A stretch of 6,936 nt of DNA from Clostridiales bacterium. Its GTDB lineage: Bacteria; Bacillota; Clostridia; Oscillospirales; Ruminococcaceae. The position numbers were made by a program, and so were the translations under genes. Below, in pieces: positions 1 through 4,952 of this stretch. Each line of letters opens with the position of its first letter. Position 1 is the first letter of the stretch. A model generated the notes under the pieces. That model did no database searches. It saw only the letters and a list, made by a program, of their open reading frames with translations, and had not been told where the DNA came from. The DNA lies in assembly GCA_012800685.1 (NCBI GenBank), contig JAAZIT010000240.1, forward strand, positions 1 through 6,936. Direction: 5' to 3'.

Positions 1-34
1 AAAAGGGTACTTTTGCAAATGTAAAAGTACCCTT
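1..34 (-). terminator. Rho-independent terminator of the PNPOx/DUF3795 operon
   Basis: A perfect 12-bp inverted repeat (arms 3-14 and 23-34, 8-nt loop) ends, read leftward, in four T residues at the window edge; the U tract may continue outside. It lies about 60 nt downstream of the stop codon of the leftward gene at 94-792 and closes that operon. The opposite strand also ends in A/T-poor sequence without a T run, so the orientation is leftward. Confidence 0.85.
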
Positions 35-93
35 AGAGTTAAATATGTAAGTTTTATCTAATTATAATCAATTTTACAAAAAACTTTTTAGCT

Positions 94-792
94 TTAATTT
101 GAAGATTTTTCTTTCCAATGTTTTAAAATTGAAAGCCTAGCACCTGCTGGTTTATCTCCATGCTCTTCATCTCCACAAGAATAATTATTTAACTGTTCAC
201 AAGGCATCTCAGGACATTCTCCGCAATGAGAATAGCCCAATTTTTGACAACAAATAGCTATTGGACACTCACCATGAAATGGATTTCCCATTGTTTCAAT
301 GCAACCAACACAATTAACACTTTCCTTGTATTTACAGGTGTTGCACAACAAGCCACAACGTGACTGAACCTTTAAAACATCACTAATTTTAAAAACAGCA
401 GATTCACGATCAATCCAAAGATTAACCGTCTTAGTTGTAAATTCAAATATACAATAGTTAGGGTCATCTTTACCCTCTGGGAAATGTTTTATAAACCAGT
501 CTACCCACAGGCTATTCTTAGTTTTAGTATCCGTAAGAACCTTAATTGTTCCCACTAGTGTTACATTATTTCCCTCACTTCTATAACAGACACTTGCTTT
601 ATTATTCTTTGCAATCCTTAAAGACTTTGGACCGTTTGTACTTGAGGAAAAATATGCTTTAAAAATTCCGTCCGTCTTAATAGAAGAAATTGTGGAAACA
701 GATGGATAGCCATTTTCACTAATTAGTGCCAAATAGCAATCTTCCTCGCTATTCACAATCCTATTCGCCTTTTCAACAATATTACAATCCAT
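94..792 (-). CDS. PNPOx-like flavin-binding domain fused to Cys-rich DUF3795 domain
   Basis: Predicted 232-residue two-domain protein. Residues about 1-135 resemble the pyridoxamine 5'-phosphate oxidase/general-stress-protein-26 split-barrel fold (CYLALISENGYPSVSTIS near the N terminus, then SLRIAKNNKASVCYR and a VTLVGTIKVL strand), a family that binds FMN or F420. Residues about 145-206 form a DUF3795-like domain with twelve cysteines, starting CGLLCNTC and including CVGC, CPIAICC, CGECPEMPC; such spacing suggests metal or Fe-S binding, which is inference. Substrate and reaction are unknown. I chose the ATG at 790-792 because GGAAGTGAG lies 7 nt upstream; an in-frame TTG at 808-810 would put that SD inside the gene. 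It is the last gene of the operon, 36 nt after the DUF2461 gene, followed by a terminator. Confidence 0.82.
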   Translation of the reverse strand: MDCNIVEKANRIVNSEEDCYLALISENGYPSVSTISSIKTDGIFKAYFSSSTNGPKSLRIAKNNKASVCYRSEGNNVTLVGTIKVLTDTKTKNSLWVDWFIKHFPEGKDDPNYCIFEFTTKTVNLWIDRESAVFKISDVLKVQSRCGLLCNTCKYKESVNCVGCIETMGNPFHGECPIAICCQKLGYSHCGECPEMPCEQLNNYSCGDEEHGDKPAGARLSILKHWKEKSSN

Positions 793-828
793 AATTATAC
801 TCACTTCCAAATATTTTTATAAAATAAT

Positions 829-1485
829 TTACATTATTAAACTTAACATATCCCTTAACTGTAAATACCCTTCAATTATTTCCTTAGATAAGTCTCCATT
901 AAAGACACCCTCGTTTAATGGTTTATCCTTTGAAATAATTAATCTCTTACAATTATAAAGCTCCTTAGCCGGACAGTCCGACATTTCTTTCCACCTATCA
1001 CGCTTGTATCTTTCACCTGAAATTTTAAAGCCCTGCTTAATTAGTTTACTTAGAACCGTGTTAAAGGTCTTAGTATTTTCAGCAATTTTCTTTCTAATCA
1101 ATTCCATGTGTTTTATTGACTGCCAGTAAACTCTTAGCCCAAACGTATAGTTATCACAGCCCATATCAAAATACAAAACAGGAGCATTTTCTTCTAGTCC
1201 AAGCTGTCTAAACTTTAGATACATATAATCCTTTAGAGGAATATCCTTATAAATTCTTCTATCCCTATAAGGTGATGACGCACATCTTGCACGCTTTGTA
1301 TCAAGCCTTTGGTCAATATCTAATATTACTGGTACAATCTCTTCATATAAATCATACAAAGGCTTTGTAATTAGTTCCTTGTATGGAACTATATTATCCT
1401 GTTTACTTTCAACTGTGTTTTTAAATTGCAATTCATATAAAAATTGTGGCATTTCCTTAGGAAACCCTTTAAAAATACTGTTCAT
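829..1485 (-). CDS. DUF2461 family protein
   Basis: 218-residue soluble protein, close to the usual 210-230 residues of the DUF2461 (TIGR02453) family. The diagnostic block is SSPYRDRRIYKDIPLKDY at residues 71-88, matching the family's R-D-x-R-F-x-K-D-x-x-P-Y/L motif, followed by a strand with YFDMGCDNYTFGLRVYW (105-121) and a C-terminal helical part. The family's N-terminal NN-x-x-W-F motif is not preserved (here KNTVESKQDN). No biochemical function is established for the family. The ATG at 1483-1485 has only a weak SD (GAGA); it lies 9 nt after the TGA of the upstream WYL remnant and in the same frame, so translational coupling is likely. Operon with the PNPOx/DUF3795 gene downstream. Confidence 0.8.
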   Translation of the reverse strand: MNSIFKGFPKEMPQFLYELQFKNTVESKQDNIVPYKELITKPLYDLYEEIVPVILDIDQRLDTKRARCASSPYRDRRIYKDIPLKDYMYLKFRQLGLEENAPVLYFDMGCDNYTFGLRVYWQSIKHMELIRKKIAENTKTFNTVLSKLIKQGFKISGERYKRDRWKEMSDCPAKELYNCKRLIISKDKPLNEGVFNGDLSKEIIEGYLQLRDMLSLIM

Positions 1486-1494
1486 TTTATAGTC

Positions 1495-1803
1495 TCATTT
1501 CTTATATTTTTTTAAGTTGTTTTCAATAATTCTTTTAAACTCAAGATGAGCTTCCTTAGGTTCAAGAACTTCAGCCTTATCACCAAAACCCATTACCCAA
1601 CTAAATGCATAATCCTTATTATCATAAGAAAAATTCATCATTAAGCAATCCTCTTTTTCTTCAAAGCAGGACAACCCATACTCATCAATAAGCCTAAATT
1701 TTACACTTTTATCAAACTTAATCAGCATTCGATATGATTCGTTTTCAAAATAATCCCCTCTTATTTGTTCAAAGCTTACATTTTTTTGTACAAATTCAAT
1801 TTC
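1495..1803 (-). pseudogene. 3' remnant of a WYL-domain (YafY/YobV-type) transcription regulator
   Basis: The frame encodes the C-terminal end of a WYL/WCX regulator: YRMLIKFDKSVKFRLIDEYG, then SWVMGFGDKAEVLEPKEA and a Lys-rich end, matching the family's final W-x-x-x-F-G-x-x-A-x-V-L-E-P motif. Full members have about 300 residues with an N-terminal winged helix; here the HTH and most of the WYL domain are missing. The frame is open back to an in-frame TAG (1804-1806) but has no ATG/GTG/TTG before ATG 1726-1728, which lacks an SD at normal distance (AGAGGGG is 26 nt away). A TTG at 1791-1793 with AGGA 8 nt upstream starts in another frame and stops after five codons at a 7-A tract (1781-1787); one more A would join it to the WYL frame. 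Best read as a deleted or frameshifted regulator of this operon. A translated 77-residue product from 1728 remains possible. Confidence 0.7.
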
Positions 1804-1827
1804 CTATCGAGCTTTTCTTTTGCATTA

Positions 1828-1856
1828 ATTATAGCATATCACAGAGAACGTGACAA
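1828..1856 (-). promoter_or_regulatory. Sigma-A promoter of the WYL-remnant/DUF2461/PNPOx operon
   Basis: Read leftward: -35 TTGTCA (1851-1856), 17-bp spacer, consensus -10 TATAAT (1828-1833). Transcription would begin near 1821. No other leftward promoter of this quality is seen between here and the DUF2461 gene, so this is the likely promoter for all downstream genes to the terminator at 1-34. Confidence 0.85.
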
Positions 1857-1871
1857 CTATGTGTCATGTTC
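1846..1871. promoter_or_regulatory. Operator-like dyad overlapping the -35 box
   Basis: Arms GAACGTGACA (1846-1855) and TGTCATGTTC (1862-1871) pair at 9 of 10 positions around a 6-bp spacer. One arm covers five of the six bases of the -35 hexamer, the position expected for a repressor or close-contact activator site. The 16-bp centre-to-centre spacing suits a dimeric HTH protein on one helix face. That the cognate protein was the WYL regulator now decayed downstream is inference. Confidence 0.6.
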
Positions 1872-1880
1872 ATTTTAAAC

Positions 1881-1909
1881 AAAAAAAGATGCAACATATG
1901 TTGCATCTT
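1881..1909 (-). terminator. Rho-independent terminator of the ArsP_2-type permease gene
   Basis: A 24-bp perfect palindrome (1886-1909, arms AAGATGCAACAT/ATGTTGCATCTT) starts 5 nt after the permease stop codon. Read leftward it runs into a seven-T tract (1881-1887). Because the palindrome has no built-in loop, the RNA hairpin would open the central four bases. It insulates the permease gene from the operon promoter just beyond. Confidence 0.88.
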
Positions 1910-1914
1910 AAAAT

Positions 1915-2778
1915 CTAAAATATTGCGTTAATTAAAAGCCCAAATAATACTGCTGAAACATATAAAATTCCTACAATAGCTATGTTTTGCTTCATTTTCT
2001 TATTTGTTTTAAATAAAACAAGAAGACCAACACCAGCACCAGTGGAAAGTCCAGCGACAATAGAGCCGAATGAAAGTACTCCCTCAATATAAAGCTCCGT
2101 TAAAATTACTGATGCAGCACAGTTGGGAATAAATCCAATTAACGCCGCAATAAATGGCTGGAAGAAATTATCAGTCATTAGCACAATCTTAATGTTATCC
2201 TCACCGATAAACTCTATTGCACCACCTAAAAGCACATTTACAATAAAAATAAATAGAATAATGCTTGCTGAATGCTTTAATGCCGCTCTCCAAATCGAAT
2301 GGTTGTGACAACCACAATTTGAGCATAGCTGTTCAAAAGGTTTTTCTTCTTCCTTATTTTTCATAAACAGCTTAATAACTAAATCAACTGTCACACCGAC
2401 AATGACAGCAATCACAACCTTGCATACAATAAGCTTCCAAATGTCCCCTATTTTATCTGGATTTGAAACCAATATTGGTATAGCCTCATCACTTGTGGAT
2501 ATAAATACCGCCACCAAAGTACCCATTGAAATTAATCTTCCCGAAAAGAGATTCGATGCCATAACCGAAAAGCCACATTGTGGAACACAGCCAAGTATTG
2601 CCCCTCCCACTGCACCAAATGGTCCTAGCCTTGTAAGTGAGTTAGCAAGCTTAGATGAAGCTTTATGCTCGAGATATTCAACTAGAAGATATACTGCAAA
2701 TAAAAAAGGTAGGATAATTAAGCTATCCAAAATAGCGTGTTCAAGTATGTGTCCGCAGGTGTGTAAAAATTCATTCAT
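1915..2778 (-). CDS. ArsP_2 family permease (putative heavy-metal/arsenic or manganese exporter)
   Basis: Polytopic inner-membrane protein of 287 residues belonging to the putative 10-TM heavy-metal exporter family (ArsP_2, often named arsenic efflux protein or putative manganese transporter). It has two pseudo-repeats: GPFGAVGGAILGCVPQCGFS plus TSDEA (about residues 52-99) and GFIPNCAASVILTELY plus AGLSTGAGVGLLVLF (about 215-256). Between them, a cytoplasmic linker carries a Cys/His cluster, CSNCGCHNH (152-160), a likely metal-sensing or metal-binding loop. Substrate is not settled for the family. ATG 2776-2778 is preferred: its product begins like family members (MNEF...HILEHAILDSL) and a GGAAGGA lies 13 nt upstream, whereas the in-frame TTG at 2830-2832 has no SD and lies only about 10 nt from the predicted transcription start. 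Monocistronic, with its own promoter and terminator. Confidence 0.85.
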   Translation of the reverse strand: MNEFLHTCGHILEHAILDSLIILPFLFAVYLLVEYLEHKASSKLANSLTRLGPFGAVGGAILGCVPQCGFSVMASNLFSGRLISMGTLVAVFISTSDEAIPILVSNPDKIGDIWKLIVCKVVIAVIVGVTVDLVIKLFMKNKEEEKPFEQLCSNCGCHNHSIWRAALKHSASIILFIFIVNVLLGGAIEFIGEDNIKIVLMTDNFFQPFIAALIGFIPNCAASVILTELYIEGVLSFGSIVAGLSTGAGVGLLVLFKTNKKMKQNIAIVGILYVSAVLFGLLINAIF

Positions 2779-2848
2779 GTTTTTTGTATTGTCCTTCCGA
2801 CTTAAATTTCCTATTAAAAACTTCCATTTCAATTTCTTATATTAATCT

Positions 2849-2876
2849 ATTATATCAAAATGATGGAAAAAGTCAA
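2849..2876 (-). promoter_or_regulatory. Sigma-A promoter of the ArsP_2-type permease gene
   Basis: Read leftward: -35 TTGACT (2871-2876), 16-bp spacer, consensus -10 TATAAT (2849-2854). Predicted start near 2842, giving a leader of about 65 nt to ATG 2778. It sits in the 137-bp gap after queT. That gap contains no GC-rich terminator for queT, only a weak A/U hairpin (AAAAAC/GTTTTT, about 2881-2898) that overlaps the upstream side of this promoter, so some queT read-through into this gene is possible. Confidence 0.82.
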
Positions 2877-2915
2877 GAAAAAACTTGCTGTTTTTATAAA
2901 TAAATATAATTAATT

Positions 2916-3467
2916 TTATAAATAATTTTTGCCGGACACTTCTTCAAAGCAAATAAGCTTCATAAAGCCCTTGTTTTTTTCTAGTGCCTTGAACAAAGCC
3001 ACACCTAAAATAGTTACACAAACAAATTCACCGAAAGCAACCTGTAGCATATAAATGTATGTAGCAATCTCTCCGTACAGCCAGCCAAGCTCAAGTCCCA
3101 CAATTATACCGTTAGAAATAACTGGCATAAGTGAGGCAATGATTAGCTTAACTGTACTACTTTTTTTAGTAAAATCAGTTCCAGCTTTTTCGGTTTTTCC
3201 AATTAAATACATAGCCAAAGCCGCTAAAATAGTTGCTACAGTTCCGACTACCATGTCAATTGGCATTGGGCTAAACAAATTAGAAATAAAACAACCCGCT
3301 GAAAGTGCAACACAATATTCCTTTTTGTAAAAACACAAAAGCATAAGTGCTTCTGCAATTCTAAATTGAATTCCACCATATGACAAACCACTAAGTGTTA
3401 CAGTTAGAACAACATATATTGCTGCTACAATAGCCATGATTGTTATTTTTTTTGCATTAGATTTCAT
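2916..3467 (-). CDS. queT: QueT family queuosine-precursor ECF transporter S component
   Basis: 183-residue integral membrane protein. QueT is the substrate-binding (S) subunit of an energy-coupling-factor transporter that imports a queuosine precursor (preQ0/preQ1 or queuine) for tRNA wobble modification, working with the shared EcfA/A'/T module, which is not in this window. Family motifs are clear: SYGGIQFRIAEALMLL (29-44), the NLFSPMPIDMVVGTVAT block (63-79), and a C-terminal GEFV-containing helix (146-149). Hydrophobic segments lie at about 8-28, 37-62, 70-90, 105-128 and 134-160, normal for this family. ATG 3465-3467 has SD AAAGGA (3476-3481) 8 nt upstream. The gene stands behind a highly structured leader (3483-3595), as is common for queT genes controlled by preQ1 riboswitches. 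No separate queT promoter or strong terminator is evident. Confidence 0.9.
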   Translation of the reverse strand: MKSNAKKITIMAIVAAIYVVLTVTLSGLSYGGIQFRIAEALMLLCFYKKEYCVALSAGCFISNLFSPMPIDMVVGTVATILAALAMYLIGKTEKAGTDFTKKSSTVKLIIASLMPVISNGIIVGLELGWLYGEIATYIYMLQVAFGEFVCVTILGVALFKALEKNKGFMKLICFEEVSGKNYL

Positions 3468-3482
3468 TATTAAATTCCTTTC

Positions 3483-3595
3483 TTAGGCTCACTATTAATA
3501 AAATAATCACCAAACTTTGAGTAATAACCAACTTTTAATAATTTCCCTTTAGTTAGTTATTTACAAAGATTAGCTATTTACCAATAGTGAGCTAA
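3483..3595 (-). promoter_or_regulatory. Structured leader RNA of queT, candidate preQ1-type riboswitch
   Basis: In the leader transcript a 10-bp perfect long-range stem (GCUCACUAUU 3583-3592 with AAUAGUGAGC 3487-3496) extends by three more pairs past one bulged C. Nested inside are UAAUC/GAUUA (3568-3572 with 3504-3508), UUUG/CAAA (3564-3567 with 3516-3519) and a stem of about 11 bp (3552-3563 with 3522-3532, one bulged A, one U-G pair) capped by a purine-rich loop of about 19 nt. The closing arm ends one or two bases before the AAAGGA SD. The 5' arm can alternatively fold locally (UUAGC 3592-3596 with GCUAA 3570-3574 region), so two exclusive states exist. Gene context suggests preQ1 sensing; I could not match it to the class I or II consensus, so class III or a new type is inference. 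Confidence 0.55.
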
Positions 3596-3611
3596 AAGAC
3601 GTGAAAAATTG

Positions 3612-3644
3612 AAAAAACAGGCACGTCATAAGAGACGTGCCTGT
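3612..3644 (-). terminator. Rho-independent terminator of fba
   Basis: An 11-bp perfect GC-rich stem (arms 3617-3627 and 3634-3644, 6-nt loop ATAAGA on the top strand) runs leftward into a six-T tract (3612-3617). It lies about 95 nt after the aldolase stop codon and directly before the queT leader, so queT is probably transcribed separately or by read-through. Confidence 0.9.
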
Positions 3645-3675
3645 GGTTAACAATATCGTCCCTGTTTTGATTAAA

Positions 3676-3710
3676 GAGTGGTTAGGCTTTCGCCTGTCTA
3701 GGATACACTC
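3676..3710 (-). ncRNA. Small hairpin element in the fba 3' UTR, unclassified
   Basis: Between the fba stop and its terminator, the leftward transcript has an outer GAGUG/CACUC stem (3706-3710 with 3676-3680) enclosing an AGGC-GAAA-GCCU hairpin with a GNRA tetraloop (3684-3695) and an asymmetric internal loop (UAUCCUAGAC opposite AAC). It is GC-richer than its surroundings. It does not match a riboswitch or ribozyme I recognise, and no convincing separate promoter was found. It could be a 3'-UTR-derived small RNA with the terminator at 3612-3644, or just an extra stabilising hairpin. Confidence 0.3.
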
Positions 3711-3738
3711 ATATATTTTTTATTAGTTTTCGTTAAAA

Positions 3739-4602
3739 TTAAGCCTTGTTGATTGAACCAAATAGCTCCATCTTTTCCTTAACTGTAGCCTTAATAGCTT
3801 CAAATCCAGGAGCAAGAAGTTTTCTAGGGTCAAAGCCTTTTCCCTCACGGTCCTTACCTTCTTCAATATACTTTCTTGTAGCCTCTTGGAAAGTAAGCTG
3901 ACATTCAGTATTTACATTGATTTTAGCAACTCCGAGTGAAATAGCTTTCTGAATCATTTCTCCAGAAATACCTGTACCACCATGAAGAACTAGAGGCATA
4001 TCGCCAACCTTATCTTTAATAGCAGCAAGTGTATCAAATGAAAGACCAGCCCAGTTTTCAGGGTATTTACCGTGAATATTTCCGATACCAGCAGCAAGCA
4101 TTGTAACGCCTAAATCAGCAACCATCTTGCACTCGTCTGGATCAGCACATTCGCCAGTACCAACAACACCGTCTTCCTCGCCACCGATTGAACCAACCTC
4201 AGCCTCAAGTGAAATTCCGAGAACATCACAAGCATTAACTAAAGCAGTTGTCTTAGCAATATTTTCTTCAATTGGATAATGTGAACCATCAAACATGATT
4301 GATGAGAAGCCAGCATTAATACAAGCCTTAGCACCATCAAATGAACCATGATCTAGGTGAAGAGCAACAGGAACAGTAATGTTTAATTCTTCAAGCATAC
4401 CGTTTACCATACCAACGATAGTCTTATAACCGCACATATACTTACCGGCACCCTCAGAAACACCGAGAATTACAGGTGAATTGTTTTCTTGAGCAGTAAG
4501 AAGAACAGCCTTTGTCCATTCTAAATTATTAATGTTGAATTGACCAACTGCGTACTTTCCATCTCTTGCTTTGTTTAGCATATCCTTAGCAGAAACTAAC
4601 AT
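3739..4602 (-). CDS. fba: Class II fructose-1,6-bisphosphate aldolase
   Basis: Cytosolic glycolytic enzyme that reversibly cleaves fructose 1,6-bisphosphate to glyceraldehyde 3-phosphate and dihydroxyacetone phosphate using Zn2+. The 287-residue length is standard for the Bacillota type. Visible motifs: GQFNINNLEW (20-29), VSEGAGKYMCGYKTIVGMV (48-66), ALHLDHGSFD with catalytic Asp84 and Zn ligand His85 (80-89), MFDGSH (103-108), SLEAEVG (131-137), HGKYPE with Zn ligand His177, LHGGTGIS with Zn ligand His207 (206-213), and phosphate-binding KINVNTE (227-233). ATG 4600-4602 has an ideal GGAGG 8 nt upstream; the in-frame ATG at 4615-4617 has no SD and would bury that site, so it is rejected. Single-gene unit with its own promoter and terminator. 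Related tagatose-bisphosphate aldolases are possible but less likely given the sequence. Confidence 0.95.
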   Translation of the reverse strand: MLVSAKDMLNKARDGKYAVGQFNINNLEWTKAVLLTAQENNSPVILGVSEGAGKYMCGYKTIVGMVNGMLEELNITVPVALHLDHGSFDGAKACINAGFSSIMFDGSHYPIEENIAKTTALVNACDVLGISLEAEVGSIGGEEDGVVGTGECADPDECKMVADLGVTMLAAGIGNIHGKYPENWAGLSFDTLAAIKDKVGDMPLVLHGGTGISGEMIQKAISLGVAKINVNTECQLTFQEATRKYIEEGKDREGKGFDPRKLLAPGFEAIKATVKEKMELFGSINKA

Positions 4603-4606
4603 ATTA

Positions 4607-4614
4607 ACATCCTC
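4607..4614 (-). promoter_or_regulatory. SD site that sets the fba start
   Basis: GGAGG (complement of CCTCC at 4611-4615 on the top strand) lies 8 nt before ATG 4602 and partly overlaps the alternative upstream ATG at 4615-4617. This position decides for the 287-residue product. Confidence 0.8.
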
Positions 4615-4640
4615 CATAAATTATATTATTTTACCATACT

Positions 4641-4669
4641 ATTATAACTCAATAACAGAATAAATGCAA
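4641..4669 (-). promoter_or_regulatory. Sigma-A promoter of fba
   Basis: Read leftward: -35 TTGCAT (4664-4669), exact 17-bp spacer, consensus -10 TATAAT (4641-4646). Predicted start near 4634, giving a leader of about 32 nt with the GGAGG SD. A consensus -10 fits the high expression usual for a glycolytic gene. Confidence 0.85.
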
Positions 4670-4875
4670 TTATTTTTGCCAAAAATTTAACATTCGTACA
4701 AATTTCATATTAAAATGAAAAAATTCCATTATATTTTGATTATTTGTACTAAGACTAAAAACTTAGGATTATAACAATAATTAGTTGTATTTGTGCTCTA
4801 GTTTTTATTAGGCTCAATAAAATTGTATAATATTCACAATTAACTATATTTTGATAAAATTAAGTCTCTAAACTA

Positions 4876-4904
4876 TTGCAAATACATAAATAATATGATA
4901 AACT
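4876..4904 (+). promoter_or_regulatory. Possible promoter of the 4953-6479 gene
   Basis: TTGCAA (4876-4881), 17-bp spacer, TAAACT (4899-4904), giving a leader of about 40 nt to the start codon. The -10 matches only four of six consensus bases. A competing candidate is TATAAT at 4826-4831, with a better -10 but no -35. The promoter is therefore not settled. Confidence 0.35.
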
Positions 4905-4952
4905 TAATAAGTTAATATAATTTATTAATTATAAATATAGGGGGTTATATTC

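Larger units (their letters stand above)
4618..4952. other. Divergent AT-rich spacer between fba and the membrane-protein gene
   Basis: 335 bp without a credible gene. It holds the fba promoter at its left end and the leader of the rightward gene at its right end. Two short inverted repeats stand out: TTTCAT-6-ATGAAA (4703-4720), about 35 bp upstream of the fba -35, and AATTGT-9-ACAATT (4821-4841), which encloses a TATAAT on the top strand (4826-4831) lacking a good -35. In sequence this AT-rich both could be chance. No RNA gene was recognised. Confidence 0.5.

Noticed and set aside
1746..1760. AGAGGGG followed by TTG (1746-1748, minus strand) as a gene start
   Set aside because: The frame stops after eight codons, and the same bases read in the WYL frame give a family-like sequence (IRGDYFENESYRML), so the SD look-alike is probably coding sequence.
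2779..2832. TTG start at 2830-2832 for the ArsP_2 gene
   Set aside because: No SD, only about 10 nt from the predicted transcription start, and the extra 18 residues do not resemble family members.
2123..2845. Two rightward frames at 2123-2308 and 2402-2845
   Set aside because: They lie antisense within the ArsP_2 gene, have no SD or promoter, and their sequence is the mirror of hydrophobic codons.
2881..2915. Terminator for queT
   Set aside because: Only a six-pair A/U hairpin is present, too weak to call, and it overlaps the approach to the next promoter.
3055..3330. Rightward 91-residue frame inside queT
   Set aside because: Antisense shadow of a clear queT gene with no SD.
3393..3532. 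A 24-codon hydrophobic leader frame starting TTG 3529-3531 on the minus strand and overlapping the queT start
   Set aside because: The possible SD (AAAGGG) is 13 nt from a TTG, the frame runs through helices of the leader RNA, and the amino acids merely reflect AT-rich sequence. It is not supported as a gene.
4603..4617. Upstream in-frame ATG of fba (4615-4617) giving five extra residues
   Set aside because: It has no SD and overlaps the GGAGG that serves the ATG at 4600-4602.
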